From: Thiobacillus sp. UBA3361
GTDB lineage: Bacteria > Pseudomonadota > Gammaproteobacteria > Burkholderiales > Thiobacillaceae
Direction of reading: 5' to 3'
Length of the DNA stretch: 64,000 nt
NCBI GenBank assembly: GCA_002360535.1
Contig: DEQR01000055.1
Coordinates: forward strand, 1 to 64,000
Program-made: the position numbers and the translations under genes
Shown: positions 15,896 through 26,215 of the stretch, in pieces
Numbering within the stretch: the stretch's first letter is position 1
Layout: every line of letters begins with the position of its first letter
Notes under the pieces: generated by a model
The model's database searches: none
What the model was told of the DNA's origin: nothing
What the model saw: only the letters and a program-made list of their open reading frames with translations

Positions 15896-18187
15896 ATGAT
15901 GCCGCATGCATTGATCAGGCAGCGAGATAACATCATGCAACGCGCCGATCGCGCATTGGATGCCGCCTGGCCGGCCCGCGCCTCGCAGGAATTCGTCACT
16001 GAAACACTGGCCTGCGGAGAAGCGCTCAAGTCACTGTGCGCCCGGATGCAGGCGGAACGCCTGGATGCCGTGGAACAGTCCCGCACCCATCGACTGCTCG
16101 GTGCCCTCTATGCCGACCTGGAACCGGCCCTGGGCAAGACCATGCTCTCCAGGGCGGTCGCGGCCTACGCAGTCGCGGAAGACCTCCTCGTGGGGCAGGA
16201 GGATGAACTGGAGCGGGCCAAGCTCAACTTCAACTATGCCAATGCGCTGCGTCTCCTCGACCCGGACGACATCCGCCGGCTGGAGGAAGCCAAGCAGCGC
16301 TTCCTGGCCGCGCGCGGTTTCTTCGCCACGCACGCGCCGGAATACCTGCCCCAGGTCGATGCGGGATTGCAATCCGTGGCGGCCCTGCTCAGGATCGCGC
16401 CCCTTGCCGCGACCGTGGCCGACAATGCACGGGACATGGAAGCCCTCCACAAGGCCGTCGTCGAGGGGGCCGATGCGGGGCAGGTCGCGTCCCGGGTGCG
16501 CGAATTCATGGGGCGTGGGGGTGGCGCGGTCGGCCTGCTGGGCCGCCTGACAACCCTCATGGAGGGCCTGACCCCTGAGCAGAAACAACACCCCGTGTTT
16601 GCCCGGATCCAGACCCAGTTCGACGAGTTGCATCGACAGGTGGCTGGCGGCGAGTCCCCGGAAGGGGTGGATGGTCGGATGCTCGATGCTCTGAAGGAGC
16701 GGCTGGAGGCCGAACATGCGCAGGGCAGAGTGTCCGGAGAGCGCGCCGAAACCGCCGCCGGGCTACTCCGGCTCGTCGGGCGCCAACTCGCCACGGGCGG
16801 GGGCGAAAGCCTGCCGGGGATCCTGGAAAGTCTGCAGGGGATGCGCAAGCTGGCGGATGGCTGGATCGACAACCTGCACTATCTGAGCCACGGCCTGCCG
16901 CGGCCGCCCTCAGACTCGCGCGCGGCCGCCCTGGTGGAGCTCTGCTGGCATCTGCGCAGGTTTCTCGCCGAGGAAATGAACCGCCCCGGCAATGGAGAGG
17001 ACGAAAGCAAGACCGCCATGGAACTGAGCATGCGCGCCAGTGGTGCGGATAAACGCCTCTACGAAACGGGCGCGGATGATGACCGGGCGCGTGCCGTCGA
17101 GAATGAGGAACTGCGTCCACTGGCCGTGGCGGTGCGTGAGTTCTCCGCCCGCAAGCACACCATGCTGGCGCGGCCGATCTGGCCATCGGCCAAGCCGCCC
17201 GTGGCAACCAATGAAATCTTCTATTCCGGACCGGCCGGGGCGGCAGCCCGTATTTCGGTGATCACGGAGGGCCTGGGCCTGCGGCTCCAGGCGCAGGGCA
17301 CCGGCGGGAGTCCGGCGGAAGGCAGGTGGACGCAGCTGCGCAAGGCAATGCTGGCGATCATCGATCTGCGCGCCGAGCCGGGTCCGGCCCTCGCTAACGT
17401 CACCTACGAGCTGGGCCTCGCGCTGACCCTGGGCAAGCCTCTCGTCGTACTGGTCAGTCCCGGCCGGACCATGCCATTCGACGTGGATGTCGTACCCCTC
17501 GTCCTGGATGGAAGCGAGGCGGACGATGCCCTGCTGGCATCGGAAATCGATCGGTCCTGGGCCTGGCTCTATCCGAGGCCGCATACGAACCATATGCTGG
17601 CGACAGTGGACCATGTCCTGGCCAGTTTCCCGAATCCGGGCGCCGACATCTACGTCGGCCAGATGCTCAAGCTGCTATCCGAACAGCGCGCGGCAGCCGA
17701 CCCGATCGCCCTCGGCCGGACCCTGGCGAAACTGGTGGATTACCAGGACGACCGCCGCTACACGCTGATTCAACCCGTCTGGCCGCCCGTTTACCCATCC
17801 GGGCAGACCGCTAGGCTGTTCCATGTGATGCCGTTCCGGCCGGACTGGGCAAACGCCGTGTCGGCCGCCGCGCGAACGGCGGTGCAGGCATGCGCTGGTA
17901 AGTACGTTCGCGGCGACGAAGCGGAAGATCCCGACGTCATCGCCTCGATCTGGACGGAAATCGCGGTGGCGAGCCATGTCCTGGTGGACCTGACCGGCTT
18001 CAATGCCAATGTGTCCCTGGAACTCGGCATCGCACACACCCTGGGAAAACGGGTATGCATGGTTTGCCAGGGAGAGCCGTACGAGCATGTCTTTCCGGCC
18101 ATCGGCAAGCTGCGCATAGAACGCTACGACCCGGACAGGCTTGCCGGAACGCTCGCGGAAACGGTGCGGACTTTCCTCGCGACATGA
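15896..18187 (+). CDS. Large protein with two TIR/nucleoside deoxyribosyltransferase-like domains
   Basis: A 763-residue cytoplasmic protein. The first ~420 residues are helical and charged, possibly with TPR-like pairs in 40-160. Two Rossmann-like domains follow. The first (~425-560) contains AIIDLRAEPG then NVTYELGLALTLGK with E505; the second (~630-763) contains FHVMPFRPDW, a helix ending RGDEAEDPD, then HVLVDLTGFNANVSLELGIAHTLGK with E709. The sequence order MPF...DLTG.N.NV..ELGIAH.LGK is typical of TIR-like/NDT-like predicted nucleotide or NAD-cleaving domains of conflict systems; the Glu corresponds to the catalytic position. Both copies retain Glu. The start at 15896 follows GGGGG. The next gene begins 70 bases downstream, suggesting a two-gene unit. 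Enzyme activity is inferred. Confidence 0.7.
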   Translation: MMPHALIRQRDNIMQRADRALDAAWPARASQEFVTETLACGEALKSLCARMQAERLDAVEQSRTHRLLGALYADLEPALGKTMLSRAVAAYAVAEDLLVGQEDELERAKLNFNYANALRLLDPDDIRRLEEAKQRFLAARGFFATHAPEYLPQVDAGLQSVAALLRIAPLAATVADNARDMEALHKAVVEGADAGQVASRVREFMGRGGGAVGLLGRLTTLMEGLTPEQKQHPVFARIQTQFDELHRQVAGGESPEGVDGRMLDALKERLEAEHAQGRVSGERAETAAGLLRLVGRQLATGGGESLPGILESLQGMRKLADGWIDNLHYLSHGLPRPPSDSRAAALVELCWHLRRFLAEEMNRPGNGEDESKTAMELSMRASGADKRLYETGADDDRARAVENEELRPLAVAVREFSARKHTMLARPIWPSAKPPVATNEIFYSGPAGAAARISVITEGLGLRLQAQGTGGSPAEGRWTQLRKAMLAIIDLRAEPGPALANVTYELGLALTLGKPLVVLVSPGRTMPFDVDVVPLVLDGSEADDALLASEIDRSWAWLYPRPHTNHMLATVDHVLASFPNPGADIYVGQMLKLLSEQRAAADPIALGRTLAKLVDYQDDRRYTLIQPVWPPVYPSGQTARLFHVMPFRPDWANAVSAAARTAVQACAGKYVRGDEAEDPDVIASIWTEIAVASHVLVDLTGFNANVSLELGIAHTLGKRVCMVCQGEPYEHVFPAIGKLRIERYDPDRLAGTLAETVRTFLAT

Positions 18188-18257
18188 CCCGCCGCCGCCA
18201 TCCATCGACTTCGGCGCGGTTACGAATACGAACCCCACTTTTATTGGGAGACAACTG

Positions 18258-19043
18258 ATGAACATCCTCGGACGAAAAAGCCGTCTCTCGGCGCTTCTCG
18301 ACGACATCAGCCGCCGCCTCTCGGCGCTGGATACCGGCGGTGAAGCCGCTGCGATGTACGGACAGATCATGCGAGCACGCCCGGACCTCGCGCAGAAACT
18401 GGGCTCGGCCATACAACAGACTACGGCCAACGAGGCCACCCGTGAACTCGTCCAGCGTGCCATCGGGGCGGGGATCGTCATGCAGATCAAGGAGATCCCC
18501 GAGCAGATCAATGCGCTGGTGGCGCGGATCAATGCCCCCTCGGTCGCGCCCGCCCTCCGTTGTGCACTGGCCAGTGTGCTGGCCTATATCGCGCAGCGAC
18601 GGGACCTGATTCCCGACGATGCCCCTGGCGGCTATGGCTACGTGGACGACAGTGTCCTGCTGACCGCCACCATGCTGCAGTTGCTCGAACCCACGGCGGC
18701 GAACGCGGAAAGCATCGAAAAATGCCAGCAGAAATTGGCGGGCCTGCAAAGCGTGCTACCGGAGGCCGTGAGTTCGGCGCTCCAGGCCGCGATCCAGGGC
18801 GTGATCCTGCTGTTCCAGACGACCTCCATGCTCCCTGCCGCGGTCGCCGACACCATGACCCAGCAGATCCTGGACAACCCGGAGGGAGTGACGTCACCCC
18901 AGGCCCCTCCCGGCTGGCAAATGCCGAATGTCCTCCCGCGCGGCGCCGGCCACTGGAGTGGCGGGGCCTATTTCGAAGGGAATGACGTCATCATTCCCGG
19001 CGGTCCGTCCATGATCGACGGACAGCTGTATATCCCGGATTGA
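18258..19043 (+). CDS. DUF1232 (YkvA)-like protein paired with the TIR-like gene
   Basis: A 261-residue protein; ATG 18258 has GGGAG six bases upstream. The central part has the DUF1232 pattern: a hydrophobic helix (LASVLAYIAQRRDLIPDD, with DLIPDD at 116-121) followed by GYVDD at 127-131 and another hydrophobic stretch. DUF1232 proteins are small, often membrane-associated and of unknown function. A second hydrophobic segment (AAIQGVILLFQTTSMLPAAVA, about 180-200) could insert into a membrane. The C-terminus is Gly/Pro-rich with repeated IIPGG/YIPD-like turns. Pairing with a TIR-like protein suggests effector/sensor partnership, but no direct evidence exists. Alternative upstream starts in frame lack a ribosome-binding site. 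Confidence 0.65.
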   Translation: MNILGRKSRLSALLDDISRRLSALDTGGEAAAMYGQIMRARPDLAQKLGSAIQQTTANEATRELVQRAIGAGIVMQIKEIPEQINALVARINAPSVAPALRCALASVLAYIAQRRDLIPDDAPGGYGYVDDSVLLTATMLQLLEPTAANAESIEKCQQKLAGLQSVLPEAVSSALQAAIQGVILLFQTTSMLPAAVADTMTQQILDNPEGVTSPQAPPGWQMPNVLPRGAGHWSGGAYFEGNDVIIPGGPSMIDGQLYIPD

Positions 19044-19234
19044 TCGGGGCTCGGAAAGGGCCGCGGCAGGTCTCCGGTTGGCGTTCCGCGCCCAGGGCTG
19101 AAGCCGGCGCCGGGCACGTGCCACCCTATGGCGGCGGCCATTATGTCCTGCGCCGACGACGCCAAGACCGGCACGAGGCCGGTCCTGGCGGAGCAATCCC
19201 ACGGACTGGGAACGCGGCCCCGGCTGGGTTGGGG

Positions 19235-20641
19235 TTAATGGTGCCCGTGCGGCCGGCGCCTGGGGTTGAACAGGGACTCCGCCTTCTCCCAGACGTTGGC
19301 GCCCACGGCCCGGCCCAGTGCCCGGCCGTTCAGGTCACCGTCCAGGAAGTGGATGCCGCCGTAGCGGCGCGAGATGCCCGCCTCGTCGGCCGCGTCGGTG
19401 AAGGTCGCCCAGGTCAGGGTGACATCATTAGCGGGGACCTGTCCGAATTCGACCCGGGACTCGCCGGCCGGGATGGTGACCGTGTGCTTGAACACGTCGC
19501 TGCCGGTGAACCGCTTGAGCACCTCGGCGGCCGCGGCGCTGAAGGTGCTGTGCCCGGACACGTATTCTGCGAAGGGCGGCGTGACCACGTTGGCGGCCTG
19601 GTAGGGCTGCCAGGTCTCGGCGAGGATCGGTTGCGTCCCCTGCCCCTCGCCGGCCCAGGCCTCGATCAGTTGGCCGCGGAACAGCTCGTGGATCGCCGTC
19701 ACCGGCCGGACGTAGTCGAACTCCCGCTTGTAGCCCCAGGTGGCGATGGAGGCGTCCAGCGTGGCATTGGTCACGGCGAAGAACAGCTTGGCGTCCTCGT
19801 CGATGCCATGCCCGTCCCGGTCGGAGACCACCTCGGCGAACAAGGTCCAATGACCCGGCGGGAGTTCGGAGGAGGGTCCGTCGGCCCAGTATTCGGCGAT
19901 CACCTTCTGGGTGTCGTTCAGCATGGCGCTGTAGGCAATCACCTCCTTGGCCTGCTCCTCGAAAGCCTTGGTACCCGGTTTGGCCGGTCTGGGGATCTTG
20001 AACTGGTCATATTTCTTCAGCGCGAAGCCTTTCACCGACCCCCAATGCGGGGTGATGAACTGCTGCACGTTGCCGTTGACCTCCAGGGGTTGCCAGCGGC
20101 CGATGTCGTTGACCACGTCGGGCGTATTCACGGGCACATAGCCCGAGGTGTCGGCATAGCCGTTCAGCTGGTTCGAGCCGTCCTGGTGACGGAAGTCCAG
20201 GACCGCCTGACAGGCCAGGTTGCCCACCCCGGCCGGCGTGGCGGGATTCATGGTGGTGTCCGCGGGGTTGTAGCCATGGCTGGTCATGAGGGCGTCGAAG
20301 CTGGCCTGCTCGCTGGGGAACAGGTCCACCAGGGCGCGATAGGCGGCATAGCTGACCGCCTTGTGTTTGTTGGCCTCGGTGCGCTCGCTGGGGGGACGGC
20401 GCAGTCCCTTGCCCATGCGAGTGCCGTCCGCCTCAGCGTCGTAGGCCGCCCAGGCGTCATACATGCAGGTGTGGGCCACGGCCAGGGCACGGGCGACGAT
20501 GGGCGGTCCCGGATGGGTGATGCGGATGGCTTGGAGCGCCGCGTCGTTCCACTCGGTGACGATGGATGCCGCCAGGGATGGGCCGATTCCGCAGGCTGAT
20601 AACGCTGCGGCAAGGCAGGTGCGGGTTATGCGATGTTTCAT
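19235..20641 (-). CDS. Exported vanadium-dependent haloperoxidase-like/PAP2-superfamily protein
   Basis: Predicted periplasmic or secreted enzyme of the vanadium haloperoxidase/acid phosphatase fold, which oxidises halides with hydrogen peroxide or hydrolyses phosphate esters. The ATG at 20641 has AGAGGA upstream and gives a signal peptide (CLAAALSACGIGPSLAA). Vanadate/phosphate-binding elements visible: KREFDYVRPVTA (Lys and Arg-Pro), EYVSGHSTFSAAAAEVL (the SGH block with the acid-base His), and SRRYGGIHFLDGD (Arg and the covalent-vanadate His). All key residues are present. Length 468 residues fits the bacterial vanadium haloperoxidase-like group. Monocistronic by layout. Halide preference cannot be read from sequence. 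Confidence 0.85.
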   Translation of the reverse strand: MKHRITRTCLAAALSACGIGPSLAASIVTEWNDAALQAIRITHPGPPIVARALAVAHTCMYDAWAAYDAEADGTRMGKGLRRPPSERTEANKHKAVSYAAYRALVDLFPSEQASFDALMTSHGYNPADTTMNPATPAGVGNLACQAVLDFRHQDGSNQLNGYADTSGYVPVNTPDVVNDIGRWQPLEVNGNVQQFITPHWGSVKGFALKKYDQFKIPRPAKPGTKAFEEQAKEVIAYSAMLNDTQKVIAEYWADGPSSELPPGHWTLFAEVVSDRDGHGIDEDAKLFFAVTNATLDASIATWGYKREFDYVRPVTAIHELFRGQLIEAWAGEGQGTQPILAETWQPYQAANVVTPPFAEYVSGHSTFSAAAAEVLKRFTGSDVFKHTVTIPAGESRVEFGQVPANDVTLTWATFTDAADEAGISRRYGGIHFLDGDLNGRALGRAVGANVWEKAESLFNPRRRPHGHH

Positions 20642-21055
20642 GTCTGTCCTCTCATTCGTATTCATTGCAAACAGTCTGGGTGAAAAGCGATTTCTGAATT
20701 GCAGCATTCGGTCTCGTCGATGCCCTCCCCTTGTGTTGATGTGATGTCGAATATCCGGCAAGGCTGTTGCCATCATCACCGCCGGACAGGCCGACAGGCG
20801 AAGCCCAAGCCGCGATCCCGGCCCGGCACCTGACCCTCATCCCGATCGGGCTCCCGGCGCGCAGGCGGCTGCTGGCGGTGAGGCATGCTGTCACGCTTCT
20901 TCCCCTTTCGACGCGAGCCGGATCGGCCGGGAACGGATCGAGAGACAGATGCAATTAACGTGCCGCGGCGCCCCATCGGCACGCATCCCCATTCCCTTTC
21001 CGGGAATGCGAGACGGATCGAGGCGGTGTCGTGGAAACACCCGCCCGCCCCGTAC
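20642..21055. other. Gene-free stretch of 414 bases
   Basis: It holds the upstream region of the haloperoxidase gene (minus strand) and the downstream region of the DUF302 gene. Apart from the hairpin at 20990-21008 I see no RNA gene, repeat or convincing promoter. Open frames here lack ribosome-binding sites and family resemblance. Confidence 0.5.
20990..21008 (-). terminator. Hairpin downstream of the DUF302 gene
   Basis: CATTCCC (20990-20996) pairs with GGGAATG (21002-21008) around TTTCC. It lies 48 bases past the stop of the minus-strand DUF302 gene. No clear U-tract. Confidence 0.35.
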
Positions 21056-21502
21056 TCAGCGGACGGCGGCCTTCACCAGGTTTTCGATGCCGGCGATGTT
21101 CTTCTCGAAGCCGCCATCCAGGCCATGGCGCTGGATCAACCAGGACGGCCGGTTGTAGCTGACCCAGACGGCGCCCCCGGCGTCCTGCCAGACCAGGGCC
21201 TTCAGGGGCAGGTCCAGGGCGGCGGTGGGGGCGGCGTTCATCAGGGGCGTGCCGGCCTTGGGATGGCCGAAGATCAGCAGTTGCGCGGGGCGCAGGCTCA
21301 GTCCCGCACCCGCCGCCTCGCCGGCGTGGTCGATGCGGGCGAAGACCTTGAGGCCCTTGCCCTCCACCGCGGATTGCAGGCGTTCCACGGTGGCGGCGAC
21401 AGCGTAGGGGCTGGCCAGGGTGACGATGCCGTTGTCCTCGGCCAACGCGGGGGTGGCGGGAAGGAGGCACAGACCGAACAAAGCGAACAGGACAGGCTTC
21501 AC
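21056..21502 (-). CDS. Exported DUF302 family protein
   Basis: A 148-residue protein with signal peptide (ALFGLCLLPATPALA) followed by one DUF302 domain: a TVERLQSAVEGKGLKVFARIDHAGEA-type start (residues ~38-63), then LLIFGHPKAGTPLM and the LKALVWQD strand. The family forms small alpha/beta domains of unknown function in many proteobacteria, often linked to sulfur or redox genes. It begins at GTG 21502 with GAGGAGAG upstream. No partner genes are adjacent in the same direction. Confidence 0.85.
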   Translation of the reverse strand: MKPVLFALFGLCLLPATPALAEDNGIVTLASPYAVAATVERLQSAVEGKGLKVFARIDHAGEAAGAGLSLRPAQLLIFGHPKAGTPLMNAAPTAALDLPLKALVWQDAGGAVWVSYNRPSWLIQRHGLDGGFEKNIAGIENLVKAAVR

Positions 21503-21714
21503 GGAACTCTCCTCATCTCATATTGTTGGGCGACGGCCGGTCCAGGCCTCCGCCTCACTGCCTTATACCTCAACCGACATACGGCGACATGGACGTGCGC
21601 GATAAAACCTTTTTTGGTCAGGCACTTCCGTAAGGGCTGGCCCGATGAGCACCCCTACATCGATACTGCCGGCGCTTACAATGCCGCCTCTCCATCACCC
21701 TTTGGAAACCGAGC

Positions 21715-22168
21715 ATGAAGATCGCGGCAGCAACCCTGGCCTTCGTCCTCTCCCTGGCCGCGGCCACCCCGACCACGGCGGGGCTTTTCTTCCGACGACC
21801 TGGCCCGCTGCCTGGTCAGCGCCACCTCGTCGGACGACAAGCTCAGCCTGATCCGCTGGGTGGTCGTGCAGATCACCAAGCACCCCAACGTCAGCGATCT
21901 CTCGCGCATCACGCCCACGCAGGAAAAGTCCGCTGATATGGAAGTCGCCAGGCTGTTCGAGCGCCTGATCACGGACAACTGCCGCGACCAGTCCAAGGCC
22001 GCCTTCCGCTATGAGGGCCAGGACGCCTTCAAGGCCAGCTTCGAGGTGCTGGGCACGGTGGCCATGCAGGAACTGGTCTCCCACAAGGACGTGGACTCTG
22101 GTTTTTCGGGCTTCACCCAATACCTGAACGAAGCGGCCTTCAAGGGCATCTTCCCGGAAAAGAAATAG
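21715..22168 (+). pseudogene. Exported small protein interrupted by a one-base frameshift
   Basis: The first 22 codons from ATG 21715 encode a good signal peptide (LAFVLSLAAATPTTA). The frame then breaks at a run of four G (21780-21783). Removing one G joins it to the frame running to 22168, giving an otherwise continuous ~150-residue protein whose mature part begins GFSSDDLARCLVSATSSDD, continues with the helical ALFERLITDNCR-like region and ends near GIFPEKK. The sequence resembles a small uncharacterised helical periplasmic family with two conserved cysteines. The break is either a true inactivating mutation, a slippage tract, or an assembly error. As written the product would stop after about 73 residues. 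Confidence 0.6.
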
Positions 22169-22330
22169 TCAGAACCGCTAGCCGGCGGTGATCGCCAGCG
22201 CCGCGAGCGATAAAATCCACCCCGCGAGCCACGTCCGCTTCCGGTCGGAACCCTTTTCCCGGCCGACGTTCGGCGACATCGGCAACAACCGTTCATTCAC
22301 TGCACCCCCATCCCTGAGACCGGAATACCC

Positions 22331-23994
<1,664 letters not shown>

Positions 23995-23995
<1 letters not shown>

Positions 23996-24405
23996 TGGCC
24001 AGCCCCAATGAGGACTCACCCCACACCTATCAGCTCCATCTCCGGCTGGCTCAGCCCGCGCGCCTGGTCATCGGCCGGCTCGGGACATTCGCTTTCCCGG
24101 CCGGCGACTACGTTTACACCGGATCCGCCCGCCACAACCTGGAGGCCCGCATCGCCCGCCACCTGCGCCGGGAGAAAACCCTGCGCTGGCAGATCGACTA
24201 CCTGCTGGCGGCGCCCGGCGTCTCGGTGACCCGGGTGGTCCGTTCCGCCATCGACGAATGCACCTTGAACCAGGCCACCGCCGGCACCCTTCCCATCCCC
24301 GGTTTCGGCGCCGGCGACTGCAGGCAGGGCTGCGGCAGCCACCTGAAATACCAGGGTAGGTATCCGGGGTGGCAGGAGCATCTCCACCCTGCCGCCCCCC
24401 GCTAG
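23995..24405 (+). CDS. DUF123 (GIY-YIG-like) family protein
   Basis: A 136-residue protein starting at ATG 23995, which shares its A with the ettA TGA. Features fit DUF123: TYQLHLRLAQPARLVIGRLG, then FPAGDYVYTGSARHNLEARIARHLRR, in which the Y-TGSA and Arg-His pattern mirrors GIY-YIG nuclease folds, followed by KTLRWQIDYLL and a C-terminal CTLNQATAG...GFGAGDC...CGSHL segment with Cys and His. Biochemical role is unknown; some relatives are fused to endonuclease III-like proteins in archaea. Overlap with ettA suggests co-expression only. Confidence 0.85.
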
Positions 24406-24471
24406 CGCGCCCCGCCGCACGGTGTCATCATGCGCGCACTCCGGCTGACCCGGATGGATGGGAGAACAACG

Positions 24472-25563
24472 ATGCCGATGGAACGGAAAATCTTGCTGGG
24501 CGTTCTGGCCCTGGTGGTCATTGCGGCCGCAGTGTGGTTCGGCAAGGATTTGCTGCCCGGCGACCCGCCCCCGCCGCCTCCCCTGCCCCCACCCCAGATC
24601 GCAGCGCCCGCCACCGCGCCCCAGGCCTCCGCCCCCGCCGTGAACCGGGAGGCCCTGATCGAGGAGGCCCTGGAGGCCACGGGCATGAACAAGGCCGTGG
24701 ACCAGATCCAGGAGCAGATGACGGCCGGCATGGATGCAGGCGGGCAGGGCAAGCTCAAACCCGAGGTCCAGGCCCTGCTGCGCAAGACCCTGCTGGAATC
24801 CTTTCCGCCCGATAGCCTGCGTCAACGGCTGCGCGAACGCTTCGCGGCCGATTTCAATTTCAACGAACCTCACCTGCGCGCCCTGCTGGCCGACATCTCC
24901 GGTCCGGTGGCCCAGCGCATGATCGCCTTGGAGGCCCGGGGGGGCGATGACGAGGCCGGCCTCACCCAGTTCCTCGAAAAGCAGCGCCAGACGCCCTTAC
25001 CGGAACAGCGGCAGGCCCTTTTCCGCCGGCTGGAGGCGGCGGTGGGCGCCAGCCGGCAGGCGACGGAGATCACCCTGGTAACCGCAAGGGCCATGATGCA
25101 AGGCGCCGGTGCCGCCGGCGGCACCGGCGTCGCCGACCTGGAGGGCGAACTGGCAAAGATGCGTGCCACGCTGGAGCCGCGCATGCGCGAAGGCCTGCTG
25201 CTCAGCCTGGCCTATACCTATCGGGATGCCAGCGACGAAGACCTGGCGGCCTACGCCGCCATCTACGAGAGTCCCCACGGCAAGTGGTTCATGGACAACA
25301 TCTTCCAAGCCCTGCGCGAGGATTTCCAGGCCAATTCGGAGCGCTTCGGCAGCCGCCTGACGGAGCTGATCGAAGCGCAGCGGGGGCCGGCAACGGCACC
25401 CGGCATAGCCTCCGCATCCGGCAAGGCGGCAGATGGTCAGGACGAAGCTGCGCCGGCTGCCGCGCAGGTGCGTCCCCACCGCCGCTGGCATCTGGATGCG
25501 CGCGCCTGCCTGAAGTACGAGCAGAACGCGGACGTGATCCGCTGCGCGGAGAAGTATTACTGA
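24472..25563 (+). CDS. Membrane-anchored DUF2059-like protein
   Basis: A 363-residue protein with one N-terminal membrane helix (ILLGVLALVVIAAAVWFG), a Pro-rich linker (seven prolines in a row-like tract), then two helical repeats of the DUF2059 type: the first ~60-140 (EEALEATGMNKAVDQI...), the second with the recognisable AYAAIYESPHGKWF segment around 255-270. A short Arg/His-rich tail with two cysteines ends the protein. Topology suggests a periplasmic helical domain anchored in the inner membrane. ATG 24472 has GGGAGAA upstream; the earlier in-frame ATGs are less favoured. Function of the family is unknown. Confidence 0.75.
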   Translation: MPMERKILLGVLALVVIAAAVWFGKDLLPGDPPPPPPLPPPQIAAPATAPQASAPAVNREALIEEALEATGMNKAVDQIQEQMTAGMDAGGQGKLKPEVQALLRKTLLESFPPDSLRQRLRERFAADFNFNEPHLRALLADISGPVAQRMIALEARGGDDEAGLTQFLEKQRQTPLPEQRQALFRRLEAAVGASRQATEITLVTARAMMQGAGAAGGTGVADLEGELAKMRATLEPRMREGLLLSLAYTYRDASDEDLAAYAAIYESPHGKWFMDNIFQALREDFQANSERFGSRLTELIEAQRGPATAPGIASASGKAADGQDEAAPAAAQVRPHRRWHLDARACLKYEQNADVIRCAEKYY

Positions 25564-25665
25564 GCCACGGGAAACCGGCGCACCGACCCGAGCGCGTAGC
25601 CAATGGGAATGGGCGATCCCGGCGACGATGGGATTTGCTCACCGCATAAGTCTTTCTTAAGCCTA

Positions 25666-25683
25666 CTGACATAAGCTGGCTAG
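25666..25683 (+). promoter_or_regulatory. Possible but imperfect Pho-box-like direct repeat before psiF
   Basis: CTGACAT and CTGGCTA resemble the CTGTCAT repeats of a Pho box, but the spacing is 10 instead of 11 bases and the second repeat is weak. It is recorded because PsiF is phosphate-starvation-inducible in Escherichia coli. Confidence 0.2.
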
Positions 25684-25737
25684 GCGGACAAGACTCTGCC
25701 CCGTCTCGGGAATATCCACTTTCAAGGAGAAGACAGT

Positions 25738-26004
25738 ATGCGCACCCTCATCATCGCCGTCCTGGCCACCCTGTTCACCGCCAACACCACTCTGGCCGCC
25801 GATCCGTCCTGCGAGGCCAAGGCCGCCGAGAAGAAGCTGGCCGGGGCCGCCAAGGCCAGCTTCGTCAAGAAATGCGAGAAGGATGCCAAGGCCTCCTCAG
25901 CGGCGGCCGGTTGCGAGCTCAAGGCGACGGAGAAGAAACTGGCCGGCGCGGCCAAGAACAGCTTCATGAAGAAGTGCGAGAAGGAGGCCAAGGCAGGCGG
26001 CTGA
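25738..26004 (+). CDS. psiF: PsiF-repeat exported protein
   Basis: An 88-residue periplasmic protein with signal peptide (IIAVLATLFTANTTLAA) and two tandem PsiF repeats, each of about 30 residues with the pattern C-AK--EKKLAGAAKASFVKKC. Each repeat has two cysteines, giving four in the mature protein, and many lysines. In Escherichia coli psiF is induced by phosphate starvation; its biochemical role is unknown. AAGGAGAAG lies just before the ATG. A GC-rich stem-loop follows the gene. Strong upstream spacing of 174 bases suggests its own promoter. Confidence 0.88.
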   Translation: MRTLIIAVLATLFTANTTLAADPSCEAKAAEKKLAGAAKASFVKKCEKDAKASSAAAGCELKATEKKLAGAAKNSFMKKCEKEAKAGG

Positions 26005-26013
26005 TTTTCCCGA

Positions 26014-26048
26014 CCCCCTCGCCGCCCCTGCGCGACGGGCGGCGGGGG
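26014..26048 (+). terminator. GC-rich stem-loop after psiF
   Basis: CGCCGCCC (26020-26027) pairs with GGGCGGCG (26037-26044), extended by CCCC/GGGG after a one-base bulge, nine bases past the psiF stop. Strong stem, no U-tract. Confidence 0.5.
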
Positions 26049-26215
26049 AAGCACGGACCCGGCGGGCGGGACAGGCAAGGCTGGGCGCAAACTGGACAGC
26101 GACGGCCATGCCGAGAATAATTATTGCGGCGCAGCAAGACATCCGGCCTGCCCATCAGCGTCTATCATGAGTCCGGCAGGTAACATAATCCGCAACCCGA
26201 ACCGATAAACCGAAC

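Noticed and set aside
20885..21718. Plus-strand open frame of 277 codons over the DUF302 gene
   Set aside because: Antisense to the DUF302 gene and not supported by a ribosome-binding site or family pattern.
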